A DNA stretch of 64,000 nt, taken from positions 1 to 64,000 of the forward strand of contig NZ_JAABOK010000011.1 of assembly GCF_009928525.1 (NCBI RefSeq), read 5' to 3'. A program made the translations under genes and the position numbers. Within the stretch, counting starts at the first letter, position 1; each line of letters opens with the position of its first letter. This DNA is from Chitinophaga solisilvae (GTDB lineage Bacteria > Bacteroidota > Bacteroidia > Chitinophagales > Chitinophagaceae). This document shows positions 44,465-52,193 of the stretch, piece by piece. The notes beneath the pieces were generated by a model. It saw only the letters and a list, made by a program, of their open reading frames with translations, searched no databases and had not been told where the DNA came from.

Positions 44465-45587
44465 CATGGTAGCTGCGCAGCTGCAGACAGGAAGCCCCCG
44501 GCGCCTGTATGGAAATGCCTGTTTTGCGGAGACGCCCGGTGCGCATATTACGACGGAACACCACCACATTGCCGCTCAGCTGATTGGCTGCCAGCAAATA
44601 TTTCCCGGAAGGATCAATGACAAAATTACGGGGATGACTACCGCCCGACGGCTGCCGGCCAATACTGGTCAGCCGGCCGCTGGCGCTGTTGACACGGAAG
44701 ATGACAATAATATTTTCCGGATCCCTGGTAGAGGCATACAGGAAACGGCCATCCGGCGAAAGATGAATGTCCGCACTGTTGAAATCACTGCCCTCTTTCC
44801 GGAAATGTGCCCTGATAGTCTGCTGTGCCTGCAGCTGACCGTTATGGTACGTATAGGCGACTACGTTACCCGACATTTCTTCTATACAATATACAAACCG
44901 TTGGTTGGGATGGATAGTAATATGCCGCGGCCCTGACCCGGGAACCGTACGGATAAAAGGCGCTGCGGCAGCTTGCAGCGGCCTGCTGCTGCTGTCAGTA
45001 AATGTAAAACAGCGTATCTTGTCTGCACCCAGATCCGGCAGCAATACCTGATGATGATCAAGGGAAAAGACGGAGCTGTGAACATGTGAGCTACGCTGCC
45101 GCTCCGTCAGACTACTATCCCGGAACAGGAACACCTGGGCCGCCGGCCCGATGACGCCCTTGTCCGACAACGGGAATACAGCGGCGCTGCCGCCGGTATA
45201 ACAGGCGTTGATCAGCCATTTGCCGCTTTTATGCACCGCAGTATACACAGGGTTCTCACTACCGGCAGGTTGACGGCTGATAAAGGTGAGCGCACCACGG
45301 ACACTGTCAAATGCAAAACTGCTCATACCGCCATCACCGGGAGTTCTGGCCTCCGTACAGGCGTATACGTAACGCCCGTCCGGCGACAATGCCAGATAAC
45401 CCGGATTCAGTACGTCCCTTAACGAGGATACAAATTGCAGTCCACCTGTGGCGGTATCAAAACGATATACATAGATGCCTTCCTTTTCCTTATTCCAGTT
45501 GTAGGATCCGATAAACAGGTAGTTTTGCGCCTGCGCCATGCTGCTGTACATCAGGAACAGCCAGAAGAGATGCCGTAGTTTTTTCAT
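44454..45587 (-). CDS. lactonase-family beta-propeller protein
   Basis: The 377-residue precursor has a signal peptide (LFWLFLMYSSMAQAQ). It has the seven-bladed lactonase fold of the Pgl/muconate-cycloisomerase-type lactonase family: YLALSPDGRYVYACTEART, GSGPRHITIHPNQRFVYCIEEMSG, DIHLSPDGRFLYASTRDPENI and HPRNFVIDPSGKYLLAANQLSGN are the repeated blade motifs. The family includes cytosolic 6-phosphogluconolactonase, but the signal peptide places this one in the envelope, so another lactone is likely. The gene lies 5 bp downstream of the DHCW-cupin gene and is probably co-transcribed. Its 3' end overlaps the reductase gene. Confidence 0.86.
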   Translation of the reverse strand: MKKLRHLFWLFLMYSSMAQAQNYLFIGSYNWNKEKEGIYVYRFDTATGGLQFVSSLRDVLNPGYLALSPDGRYVYACTEARTPGDGGMSSFAFDSVRGALTFISRQPAGSENPVYTAVHKSGKWLINACYTGGSAAVFPLSDKGVIGPAAQVFLFRDSSLTERQRSSHVHSSVFSLDHHQVLLPDLGADKIRCFTFTDSSSRPLQAAAAPFIRTVPGSGPRHITIHPNQRFVYCIEEMSGNVVAYTYHNGQLQAQQTIRAHFRKEGSDFNSADIHLSPDGRFLYASTRDPENIIVIFRVNSASGRLTSIGRQPSGGSHPRNFVIDPSGKYLLAANQLSGNVVVFRRNMRTGRLRKTGISIQAPGASCLQLRSYHVTR

Positions 45588-45592
45588 GTCCT

Positions 45593-45943
45593 TTATTTCC
45601 GGGCGAGAAAACCGCCGTCAACAATAAACAGCTTCACGCCGTGTTCACTGACAGACCGGTGAGAGCTGCATCCGTCCGATACCTGATACGACATGCCCTT
45701 TGATAATACATGAGTGCTGCCATCTGCCAGTTCGGAAATCATCTCCCCTTCCAGGCAATAGATAATATGTCCCTTACTGCACCAATGATCTGCCTTGTAA
45801 CCCGCGGAATACTCCACGATCCTTATCCTCAGATCTCCGTATTGTAAGGTTTTCCACCAGGCGGTGCCCGATTCCCCCGGATGAGTGGTTACCGGTAGGT
45901 CGTCCCAGTTGGTTGTTTCAAATAATATCTCAGCAGGCCCCAT
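45593..45943 (-). CDS. DHCW-motif cupin-fold protein
   Basis: The start at 45943 (MGPAEILFET) matches the usual N terminus of the family; an ATG 23 codons upstream gives an extension without family features. The 116-residue protein is a single cupin barrel. The family motif appears as ADHWCSKGHIIYCLEGEM, here with DHWC order, followed by ELADGSTHVLSKGMSYQV and SDGCSSHRSVSEHGVKLFIVDG. The motif His and Cys could bind a metal. The reaction is not known for the family. It lies 5 bp upstream of the lactonase gene on the same strand. Confidence 0.8.
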   Translation of the reverse strand: MGPAEILFETTNWDDLPVTTHPGESGTAWWKTLQYGDLRIRIVEYSAGYKADHWCSKGHIIYCLEGEMISELADGSTHVLSKGMSYQVSDGCSSHRSVSEHGVKLFIVDGGFLARK

Positions 45944-46221
45944 AAAACAATGAGTTTTGTATAAAGGTAATAACGCAGCATGAAAATCAAAACCCGTAAA
46001 TGTAGCCGGCAACAGATAAGTGCCTTACTGCTGCCGGTGAACAGCTATTGTATCAAACCGGAGCTGTTATCTGCCTGAATATTATAATATCTCATTCATT
46101 ACGGTAGTCCTTTCGCTCAAAATACATCCGGACCATTCGCCGGCGGTCACTAAATATCTCCCATATACCGGAATTTTAAATACATTTAGTTATTCACCCG
46201 TTTACCCTGTTAAACAGTTTT

Positions 46222-46701
46222 ATGAAGAAAATAACCCTCACCCTTGCCGGCTTCCTGATGATGGCCGCCGCCGTACAGGCGCAATCCACCGCAGATTCCG
46301 TAAAAACAGTCATTAATAACCTGTTTACCGCCATGCGGCAGGCAGATACCGCTGCGTTGCAGCAGTGCTTTGCTCCCGGTGCAGTGATACAGACTGCCGG
46401 CACAGACAAAGATGGTAACCCGGGCGTGCAGACGACCGCCATCAGCGGTTTCGCGGCCGCTATCGGCAAAATGCCCGCCGGCACCGCCGATGAACGCATT
46501 ACCTTCGATGCCCTGCATATAGATGGCCCGCTGGCTTCCGTATGGACGCCCTACCGCTTCTACCTCAAACAGCAGTTCCACCACTGCGGCGTCAACTCCT
46601 TCCTGCTGGTCAGACTTCCGGAAGGCTGGAAAATCCAGCATGTAATGGATACCCGCCGGAAAGACGGCTGTGTGGAAGAGCGTCGCAGCCAGACAAAATA
46701 A
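46222..46701 (+). CDS. secreted nuclear-transport-factor-2 (SnoaL-like) protein
   Basis: The 159-residue precursor has a signal peptide ending VQAQ (residue 20). The mature part is a cone-shaped alpha+beta barrel of the NTF2/SnoaL-like group: helix SVKTVINNLFTAMRQADTAALQQCF, APGAVIQT, the strand ITFDALHIDGPLASVWTPYRF and LPEGWKIQHVMDTRR. Family members range from isomerases to plain ligand binders, so no reaction can be given. The 209-bp region before it shows no promoter consensus or repeat. It is followed 45 bp later by the Crp/Fnr gene. Confidence 0.78.
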   Translation: MKKITLTLAGFLMMAAAVQAQSTADSVKTVINNLFTAMRQADTAALQQCFAPGAVIQTAGTDKDGNPGVQTTAISGFAAAIGKMPAGTADERITFDALHIDGPLASVWTPYRFYLKQQFHHCGVNSFLLVRLPEGWKIQHVMDTRRKDGCVEERRSQTK

Positions 46702-46746
46702 ATAACCTGCCATGCACGTTTTTATTTTTCTTTTTATTTTGCAGGT

Positions 46747-47358
46747 ATGATAACATCCGAATTACCATCTTACTACCAGCGGCTGATGAAAAAATATCCC
46801 GTTGTAACAGCTGCAGAATGGCAGCTGCTGGATAGTATTGCTACAGTAAAACATATACGGAAAGGCGATAGTTTCCTGCGTTACGGGAAGGTAGCCCGGT
46901 ATTCCGCATTTGTAATATCAGGTGTGTTCAAATTCTGTATCCTGGATGAGGAAGGCAATGAGAAGATTGTCAAGTTCGGATTTGCGGATGACTTCCTCGC
47001 CAACTGTGAAAGCTATAATAAAAAAGCGCCTTCCGCAGTAAGTATCATAGCCGTGGAAGATGCCACCATACTGCGTATCAACATCAAAAAGCTGCAGCCA
47101 TTGTATGATCTGCATATGAACCTGCTGCATGTCAACCTGCAACTGTACCAGGAACTGCTGGAACAACAATCCGAACACCAGTATATTCTTTCCCTGAAAA
47201 GTCCGCTGCAGCGTTATAAATTCCTGCTGGAGCGCCGTCCTGCCATTATCCAGAAAATATCGCTCACCAACATTGCGCGGTATCTCTATACCAGCCGCGA
47301 AGCCCTGAGCAGGGCCAGGCTCTACCTGCTGGACCAGTCACGTAACTTTTGTGACTGA
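46747..47358 (+). CDS. Crp/Fnr-family transcriptional regulator
   Basis: The 203-residue protein has a cyclic-nucleotide-binding-like barrel (residues about 15-130): LRYGKVARYSAFVISGVFKFCILDEEGNEKIVKFGFADDF. The arginine and glutamate that bind cAMP in CRP are not evident. The DNA-binding domain (about 155-203) has ISLTNIARYLYTSREALSRAR, a winged-helix recognition helix with R-E-x-x-S-R. No Cys cluster for an Fe-S centre is present. A perfect TGTGA-N6-TCACA site overlaps the end of this gene and precedes the next hydrolase gene at the class II distance, making that gene a likely target. Confidence 0.88.
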   Translation: MITSELPSYYQRLMKKYPVVTAAEWQLLDSIATVKHIRKGDSFLRYGKVARYSAFVISGVFKFCILDEEGNEKIVKFGFADDFLANCESYNKKAPSAVSIIAVEDATILRINIKKLQPLYDLHMNLLHVNLQLYQELLEQQSEHQYILSLKSPLQRYKFLLERRPAIIQKISLTNIARYLYTSREALSRARLYLLDQSRNFCD

Positions 47359-47394
47359 GATCACAGACGCCTTGTGACACATCTGATAGCTTTG
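47350..47394 (+). promoter_or_regulatory. Crp-type binding site and promoter
   Basis: TGTGA-CTGAGA-TCACA (47350-47365) is a perfect two-fold CRP-type operator. TAGCTTTG (47387-47394) is an exact -7 element, with a start site expected near 47400. The operator centre lies about 42 bp upstream of that start, the class II activation distance. There is no -33 TTG at usual spacing, in agreement with activator dependence. The operator overlaps the 3' end of the regulator gene itself. Confidence 0.6.
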
Positions 47395-47406
47395 TAAAAA
47401 AAACAC

Positions 47407-48120
47407 ATGAAGCAGCAGATGATTTTATTACACGGCCTGTTCGGCGGATTGAGCAACTGGGAAGCAGTGATTGCGCATTTCGGGTCAGGCTACGATATAC
47501 ATATCCCTGCCCTGCCTATCTTCGATCAGCATAAGGGTGATAACCTGGAATACCTGGTTCAGTTCCTGGAAGATTATGTTCACTGCGCGCAGCTGGATAA
47601 CCTGATACTTGTCGGCAATTCCCTCGGCGGCCATGTAGCAATCCTGTATACGCACCGTAATCAGGATAAGGTAAAACAACTTATACTCACCGGCAGCTCC
47701 GGGCTGCATGAAAATCTCGGTATGGGCAGCTTTCCGAAAAGAGGAAATTATGCGTATATCCGGGAGCGTGTGGAATATACTTTTTATGATCCGGCAATTG
47801 CTACAGACAGCCTGGTGGCAGAGGTTTTCAAAACCACGACGGATGCCCGCAAATGCCTTAGCATTGTACGTATGGCCAAATCGGCGCAACGTAATTATGT
47901 GGCGCATCTGCTGCCGGAAATAAAAACACCGGTATTACTGATCTGGGGAGAAGATGATAAAATTGCGCCACCGGAAGTGGCGCGCGAATTTAAAAAGCAC
48001 CTGCCGGATGCCAGGCTTATCCTGTTACCGCAATGCGGCCATGCGCCGATGATGGAACAACCGGCAGCCTTCAATGCGCTGCTGGAAGCATTTCTTAATA
48101 AGCTGCCAGCTGTTGCATAA
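47407..48120 (+). CDS. alpha/beta-hydrolase
   Basis: The 237-residue cytosolic hydrolase opens with LLHGLFGGLSNWE, the oxyanion-hole loop. The nucleophile elbow is VGNSLGGHVAI (Ser near 78). The acid is in LIWGEDDKIAPPE and the His in QCGHAPMMEQP. The arrangement matches lipase/esterase-like or MenH-like hydrolases, and the substrate is unknown. Its expression is probably controlled by the Crp/Fnr regulator encoded just upstream, through the site at 47350-47365. The predicted mRNA leader is only a few bases. The last 26 bp overlap the convergent nucleotidyltransferase gene. Confidence 0.85.
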   Translation: MKQQMILLHGLFGGLSNWEAVIAHFGSGYDIHIPALPIFDQHKGDNLEYLVQFLEDYVHCAQLDNLILVGNSLGGHVAILYTHRNQDKVKQLILTGSSGLHENLGMGSFPKRGNYAYIRERVEYTFYDPAIATDSLVAEVFKTTTDARKCLSIVRMAKSAQRNYVAHLLPEIKTPVLLIWGEDDKIAPPEVAREFKKHLPDARLILLPQCGHAPMMEQPAAFNALLEAFLNKLPAVA

Positions 48121-48865
48121 CTTTTTCTTCCGCGGCGGCCTGCAGGCGTATTTCCTCTGGAAACACCGCCTGACGCAGTTCCCGGTACAGGGCAACAGTA
48201 TGATGCAAGGCTTTGAGGATGGCAGCCCGGTCGTACGCCGGTATGGTGGCGGCCAGTTTTTCCAGGTCCGCGGGTGGCAGGTTCTCTTCCACTCTGCGGA
48301 CACCTCTGGGCAATAATCCGTTCTTCACCTGTAACAGCGGACCAGTCACCACATTGCGGATGAAGCCGAAGAAATCCAGCGCTTCCATCAGTTCACCCCG
48401 TCCGGTTTTCTGGAGGGCATAATGCACCCAGGTCCAGAAACGGTCTTCTATCCACTGGTAGTCTGGCGGCGGATAAGCCGCAGGTGTACCGGTGACAATT
48501 TCATCCAGCTCTGCGTCTGTATCCAGCACGATAAAAGGATTTTCCACGCGGGTATGAAATTCCTCCGGCGTAACAAATTTAATATCTACATGCAGCAGCG
48601 GATTATCATACAGGCAGATGAGCAGGCGCGGTTCTCCCACATGCTCGCCGGTGAAGGCAGAGAGCAGCTCCCCGAAAGAGGCGGCATAAGCCATCATCTT
48701 CTCCCTGTCACCGCCCGTTTTTTCCCGTGTAACCAGTACCAGGTCCAGGTCTGAATATTCATCCAGTTCATCAGTGATCCAGGATCCGCCTACTGCCAGT
48801 CCGACGATCGATTCATCGAACTGTATCACTTCCATAATATGTCTTACAAATTGCTGATGAATCAT
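48095..48865 (-). CDS. nucleotidyltransferase-fold protein
   Basis: The 256-residue cytosolic protein has a pol-beta-like nucleotidyltransferase domain: GLAVGGSWITDELDEYSDLDLVLV carries the GS and DxD residues that bind metal and nucleotide. A third acidic residue is provided by HVDIKFVTPEEF. The C-terminal half is helical. The pattern is close to AadE/aminoglycoside 6-adenylyltransferase relatives, but length and residue differences mean that antibiotic modification cannot be claimed. It follows the GNAT gene by 3 bp, forming a two-gene minus-strand operon of transferases. Confidence 0.78.
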   Translation of the reverse strand: MIHQQFVRHIMEVIQFDESIVGLAVGGSWITDELDEYSDLDLVLVTREKTGGDREKMMAYAASFGELLSAFTGEHVGEPRLLICLYDNPLLHVDIKFVTPEEFHTRVENPFIVLDTDAELDEIVTGTPAAYPPPDYQWIEDRFWTWVHYALQKTGRGELMEALDFFGFIRNVVTGPLLQVKNGLLPRGVRRVEENLPPADLEKLAATIPAYDRAAILKALHHTVALYRELRQAVFPEEIRLQAAAEEKVMQQLAAY

Positions 48866-48868
48866 ATC

Positions 48869-49426
48869 TTACTTTTTCAGGTTATGCGTCAGGTAGAAAG
48901 CAATTTCCTTGTTATCCTGGGAAGGATCGTACAGGGTGGTATTGACACCGGTAAGCGCAAATCCGTTTTTCAGGTAAAAGGTAACGGCCGGTACGTTGGT
49001 GTTCTGCGTTTCCAGCTCCAGGTGGCGGCAATCGCTGGCGGCAGCATGGGAGATAGCCTGTGCCAGCAGCAATTTTCCTATGCCTGCACCTCTCGCACTT
49101 TCCGCTACCAGCAAGCTTTCTACCCACATGGTATTATTCCAGTCCCGTTGTTCACAGATCACAAAGCCGACTAAGGTATCTTCCTCGAAAGCACCGAACG
49201 AATGGCCTGCCCGCAGGGTATCCCGGTATGCGTAGAGATCTTCATCGGTGATTTTCCAGTATTTGACATATGGTTTTTCCAGCGGCGCCAGGGTAAATGT
49301 TATGGACATGCCGGCAGCATTCGTTTGTACGTCAACGTTATACACCTTATCAGAAGTATATCCCTGAAAGCCCATCCTGTCTGTTTCTGCCTTGGTTAGC
49401 CGCGTCAGCGGAGCAATCGTTATCAT
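48869..49426 (-). CDS. GNAT-family N-acetyltransferase
   Basis: The 185-residue protein has the GNAT order: TKAETDRMGFQGYTSDK, FEEDTLVGFVICEQRDW, and the CoA-binding ESLLVAESARGAGIGKLLLA with RGAGIGK (about residues 113-119). ELETQNTNVPAVTFYLKNGF is the C-terminal motif with the conserved NxxAxxFYxxxGF. It resembles streptothricin/aminoglycoside-type acetyltransferases in overall pattern. It is the first gene of a pair with the nucleotidyltransferase. The substrate is not known. Confidence 0.88.
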   Translation of the reverse strand: MITIAPLTRLTKAETDRMGFQGYTSDKVYNVDVQTNAAGMSITFTLAPLEKPYVKYWKITDEDLYAYRDTLRAGHSFGAFEEDTLVGFVICEQRDWNNTMWVESLLVAESARGAGIGKLLLAQAISHAAASDCRHLELETQNTNVPAVTFYLKNGFALTGVNTTLYDPSQDNKEIAFYLTHNLKK

Positions 49427-49528
49427 CCTGTTGATTTAGTTGTCAAAAATAAGATAATTGATCTTATCCTGCTGATATTACTGCGAAAGATGAATCATGA
49501 ATGCAGCAGAATTGTTTATCATTGTATT

Positions 49529-50239
49529 ATGAAAACATCCTTGCAGATACATATTCCGAAGCCCTGCAGCCAGTCATGGGATACGATGACGCCGGCGGCC
49601 GGCGGGCGTTTCTGCAGCAGCTGCCGGAAAACGGTAGTGGATTTTTCCATGATGAGTCACCGGGAAATACTGGATTATCTGCAAACGGCGGCCGGCAGCT
49701 CCTGCGGATATTTTCATGCGTCACAGTTAAATACACCGCTTACTCCTGTGCAGCCTGCAAAGCGCCGCTACGTTGTATCCGGCTTACTGGCTTCCCTGCT
49801 GACACTTGTGCTGCCTACGGCCGGCAAAGCACAGCCACGTACACTGCCCGTTGCAGTACATGATAACAAGGAGAAGTTACCTGCTCCGGCGGGCGACACC
49901 ATAGCGGAACCGGTTATTTCGGGTATTGTAAAAGACCATCAGACCGGGGAACCGGTACCGGCTGCACAAATAACCATTAAGGGCGCCAGTACCGCCGTTC
50001 ATACAGATGCCAAAGGATATTACCGCCTGCAGGTGCCGGATAAGATACAGCAGCAACCTGTTGTACTGGTAGTCAGCTTTATCGGATATGAACAGCAGGA
50101 AATCACTATCTCTCCGGTATGGCCGGCTAACAGAGACATTTACCTTTCCCTGCATGTCACCGGGAATTTTGAAACAGTTATCTTTTGCAAAACACCGGTA
50201 AAACGTAAATTCCTTTTCTGGTGGCGGAAAAAATCATAG
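49529..50239 (+). CDS. 4-Cys domain / single-helix / CarboxypepD-reg membrane protein 1
   Basis: The start at 49529 (MKTSLQIHIPKPC) is chosen because its paralogue at 50338 begins at the same place. The N-terminal 60 residues carry four cysteines in a set pattern: PKPCSQSWDTMTP, GRFCSSCRKTVVDFS and SSCGYFHASQ. This is a small, possibly zinc-binding domain on the cytosolic side. One membrane helix follows at about 73-95 (VVSGLLASLLTLVLPTAG). The rest (about 130-210) is a CarboxypepD_reg-like beta sandwich, ISGIVKDHQTGEPVPAAQITI to PVVLVVSFIGYEQQEI, which would face the periplasm. The tail KRKFLFWWRKKS is basic and aromatic. It is a tandem relative of the next gene. The function is unknown. Confidence 0.75.
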   Translation: MKTSLQIHIPKPCSQSWDTMTPAAGGRFCSSCRKTVVDFSMMSHREILDYLQTAAGSSCGYFHASQLNTPLTPVQPAKRRYVVSGLLASLLTLVLPTAGKAQPRTLPVAVHDNKEKLPAPAGDTIAEPVISGIVKDHQTGEPVPAAQITIKGASTAVHTDAKGYYRLQVPDKIQQQPVVLVVSFIGYEQQEITISPVWPANRDIYLSLHVTGNFETVIFCKTPVKRKFLFWWRKKS

Positions 50240-50337
50240 ACAGCTACTTGTCGTTTATACATGACCGTTACAATGTCTCTGTTTATCGTGTCAGCAGAAC
50301 TGATTTACCGTACCTGATATTTCCCTAACTTCCCCGT

Positions 50338-51045
50338 ATGAAAAAATCCCTGTACATCACTGTACCTCAACCTTGCCAACAATCCTGGCATGACATGACG
50401 CCAGCTGGGCCGGGGCGTTTCTGCGACAGGTGCCGGAAAACGGTGGTGGATTTTTCTACCATGAATGACCGGGAAATACTGTCCTATCTGCAGACAGCTT
50501 CCGGTGTTGTGTGCGGGAACTTTCACCCTTCGCAGGTAAACAGGCATATTATGGCAACGCCACCGGTAAAACGCAGGTCGGGAACGGCAGCGCTGCTGGC
50601 TTCCCTGCTGGCGCTGATAGTGCCCGGCAGCAGCAGGGCGCAGCAGACAGTTATGCCAACCATGCAGACAGATACAAAGCTGCCCGGGCAACCGGCCGGC
50701 AGTAATGATACCACTGCTGCAACCTTCCTCACAGGTGCAGTGAGAGACAGTGCCAACGGAACGCCGGTCTACGGTGCTACCGTGTTAATTGCAGGAACCG
50801 GGCGGGGTACACATGTTGATAATAACGGAAATTTCCGGCTCCGCATTCCTGATGAAATCGCGCATCAGGCAATAACACTGCAATTAAACGCGATCGGTTA
50901 TCAGATACATACGGTTATCATCCCATATCCCTTCCCTGCTGTCAATACGCTTTACCTTCCGCCCGGGGAGGTATTGGCAGGAGAAGTAGTTATTACCGGC
51001 TATCACCGCAGAAAATGGTATCAGATTTTCAGGCGCCGGCATTAA
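50338..51045 (+). CDS. 4-Cys domain / single-helix / CarboxypepD-reg membrane protein 2
   Basis: The 235-residue paralogue of the preceding protein keeps every feature: PQPCQQSWHDMTP, GRFCDRCRKTVVDFS, VVCGNFHPSQ, a helix (TAALLASLLALIVPGSS), and a beta sandwich starting LTGAVRDSANGTPVYGATVL. The C-terminal tail YHRRKWYQIFRRRH is again basic and aromatic, but not alignable with that of the first copy. The two genes are 98 bp apart and in the same direction, so they arose by tandem duplication. The conserved Cys pattern recurs, as far as I know, in other Bacteroidota proteins of unclear role; a metal- or thiol-sensing envelope function is a guess. Confidence 0.75.
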   Translation: MKKSLYITVPQPCQQSWHDMTPAGPGRFCDRCRKTVVDFSTMNDREILSYLQTASGVVCGNFHPSQVNRHIMATPPVKRRSGTAALLASLLALIVPGSSRAQQTVMPTMQTDTKLPGQPAGSNDTTAATFLTGAVRDSANGTPVYGATVLIAGTGRGTHVDNNGNFRLRIPDEIAHQAITLQLNAIGYQIHTVIIPYPFPAVNTLYLPPGEVLAGEVVITGYHRRKWYQIFRRRH

Positions 51046-51145
51046 GGCAGGACTGCCTGTAAGATGTCTTTATTATACTTTGATAGATTCCTGCAACACC
51101 TGCCGGTAGCGGATTTATTGATGCCACCACGCCCACAGGAAGCAT

Positions 51146-51231
51146 AAAAAAGCCGCCCCGGTAAAGAGACGGCCTACTATTTAAAAAAAGCGGAGATCGT
51201 ATGGATAAGCGGAAACATCCGTACAAAGTTA
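51146..51231 (-). ncRNA. candidate minus-strand small RNA
   Basis: A minus-strand -7 element TAACTTTG (complement at 51224-51231) is followed some 50 nt later by a strong terminator. That hairpin is GCCGTCTC-TTTACC-GGGGCGGC (complement at 51152-51173), an 8-bp stem with two wobble pairs, then six T. No gene lies on this strand here. The implied RNA is about 75 nt. The -33 motif is not evident. It lies in the 345-bp gap between the second 4-Cys gene and the DUF1223 gene, which otherwise holds nothing recognisable apart from a candidate TACCTTTA promoter just before the latter. Confidence 0.4.
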
Positions 51232-51390
51232 CGCTTTAATATTGCACCAGACCTCAGGGAAAATCCCCGGGGATAAAATTTCAGTAGTTACCCTGATGGC
51301 AGTCATCCGGCCGGCGGAAATTGCTGTTCATAGAATATTTATCGCCGTTGTTACCACCTGCAGTACCTTTATCCGGTAAACGCTTTTGCT

Positions 51391-52137
51391 ATGAAATTAC
51401 TTCCTGCCGGCATCTTCCTGGCCGGTACCCTGACCCTGCTGGCCGTTTCCCTTTCATTCGCCCCGCCGAAGGCGGCCAACGGCTTTGCAGTGGTGGAGCT
51501 ATTCACCTCCGAAGGCTGCTCCAGCTGCCCCGCCGCGGAAGACCTGGTAGCGCAGATTGCCGCTGAGCAACAGGATAAGGCTGTGTATATCCTCGCTTTC
51601 CATGTAGATTACTGGAACCGCCTGGGATGGAAAGATCCTTTCAGCAGCCCGGACTTCTCTTTCCGGCAAAGGCATTACCGGGAATTACTCAGCATCCCTA
51701 CCGTATATACGCCGCAACTGATACTTAACGGTAAAACAGTATTTAAACGGTCACAGGAACCGCTGTTACGGGCAGCCATACAGGAGGGGCTGCAGGCCAC
51801 GCCCGGAGGAGAGCTGACGCTGAGCGTACTCCCTGCCGGCGACAGCGCGCTGCAGGTCCGCTATGCCTATAACGGTAAAACCAGAAGAAACAACCTGCTC
51901 CTCACCCTGGTACAGCGGAAGGCTGTCAGCCGCATCACCGCAGGAGAAAACAACGGAAGGGAACTTACCCATATCAACGTTGTCAGGAAACTGGAAAACA
52001 TTGACCTGAAAGAAACGTCTGCCGGCAGCTATACGATAGCACTACCGGAAGGGGTAACCGCTGCAGGCTGTGATGTAATAGGATTTGTACAGCAAAGTAA
52101 AACAGGGGAAATCATTGCTGCCGGAAAAAATCATTGA
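51391..52137 (+). CDS. DUF1223 thioredoxin-like secreted protein
   Basis: The 248-residue precursor has a signal peptide (LAGTLTLLAVSLSFA). DUF1223 is a thioredoxin-like domain and begins VVELFTSEGCSSCPAAEDLV, with a CxxC-like pair (CSSC). The next segments are FHVDYWNRLGWKDPFSSPDFSFRQ and VYTPQLILNGKTVFKRS, which contains the cis-Pro loop. The C-terminal half is beta-rich and ends YTIALPEGV and IGFVQQSKTGEII. The redox partner is not known. It is followed at once by the DUF5700-like protease gene, whose longest frame overlaps its stop. Confidence 0.86.
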   Translation: MKLLPAGIFLAGTLTLLAVSLSFAPPKAANGFAVVELFTSEGCSSCPAAEDLVAQIAAEQQDKAVYILAFHVDYWNRLGWKDPFSSPDFSFRQRHYRELLSIPTVYTPQLILNGKTVFKRSQEPLLRAAIQEGLQATPGGELTLSVLPAGDSALQVRYAYNGKTRRNNLLLTLVQRKAVSRITAGENNGRELTHINVVRKLENIDLKETSAGSYTIALPEGVTAAGCDVIGFVQQSKTGEIIAAGKNH

Positions 52138-52193
52138 TACCGGCAGCACATCTCTCAAAAGTCACTATCTTTCGGATAAGTGAACAATTCCTG

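Noticed and set aside
48095..49426. Aminoglycoside resistance operon (adenylyltransferase plus acetyltransferase)
   Set aside because: The folds fit, but length and diagnostic residues of AadE or AAC enzymes cannot be confirmed, so only the fold is claimed.
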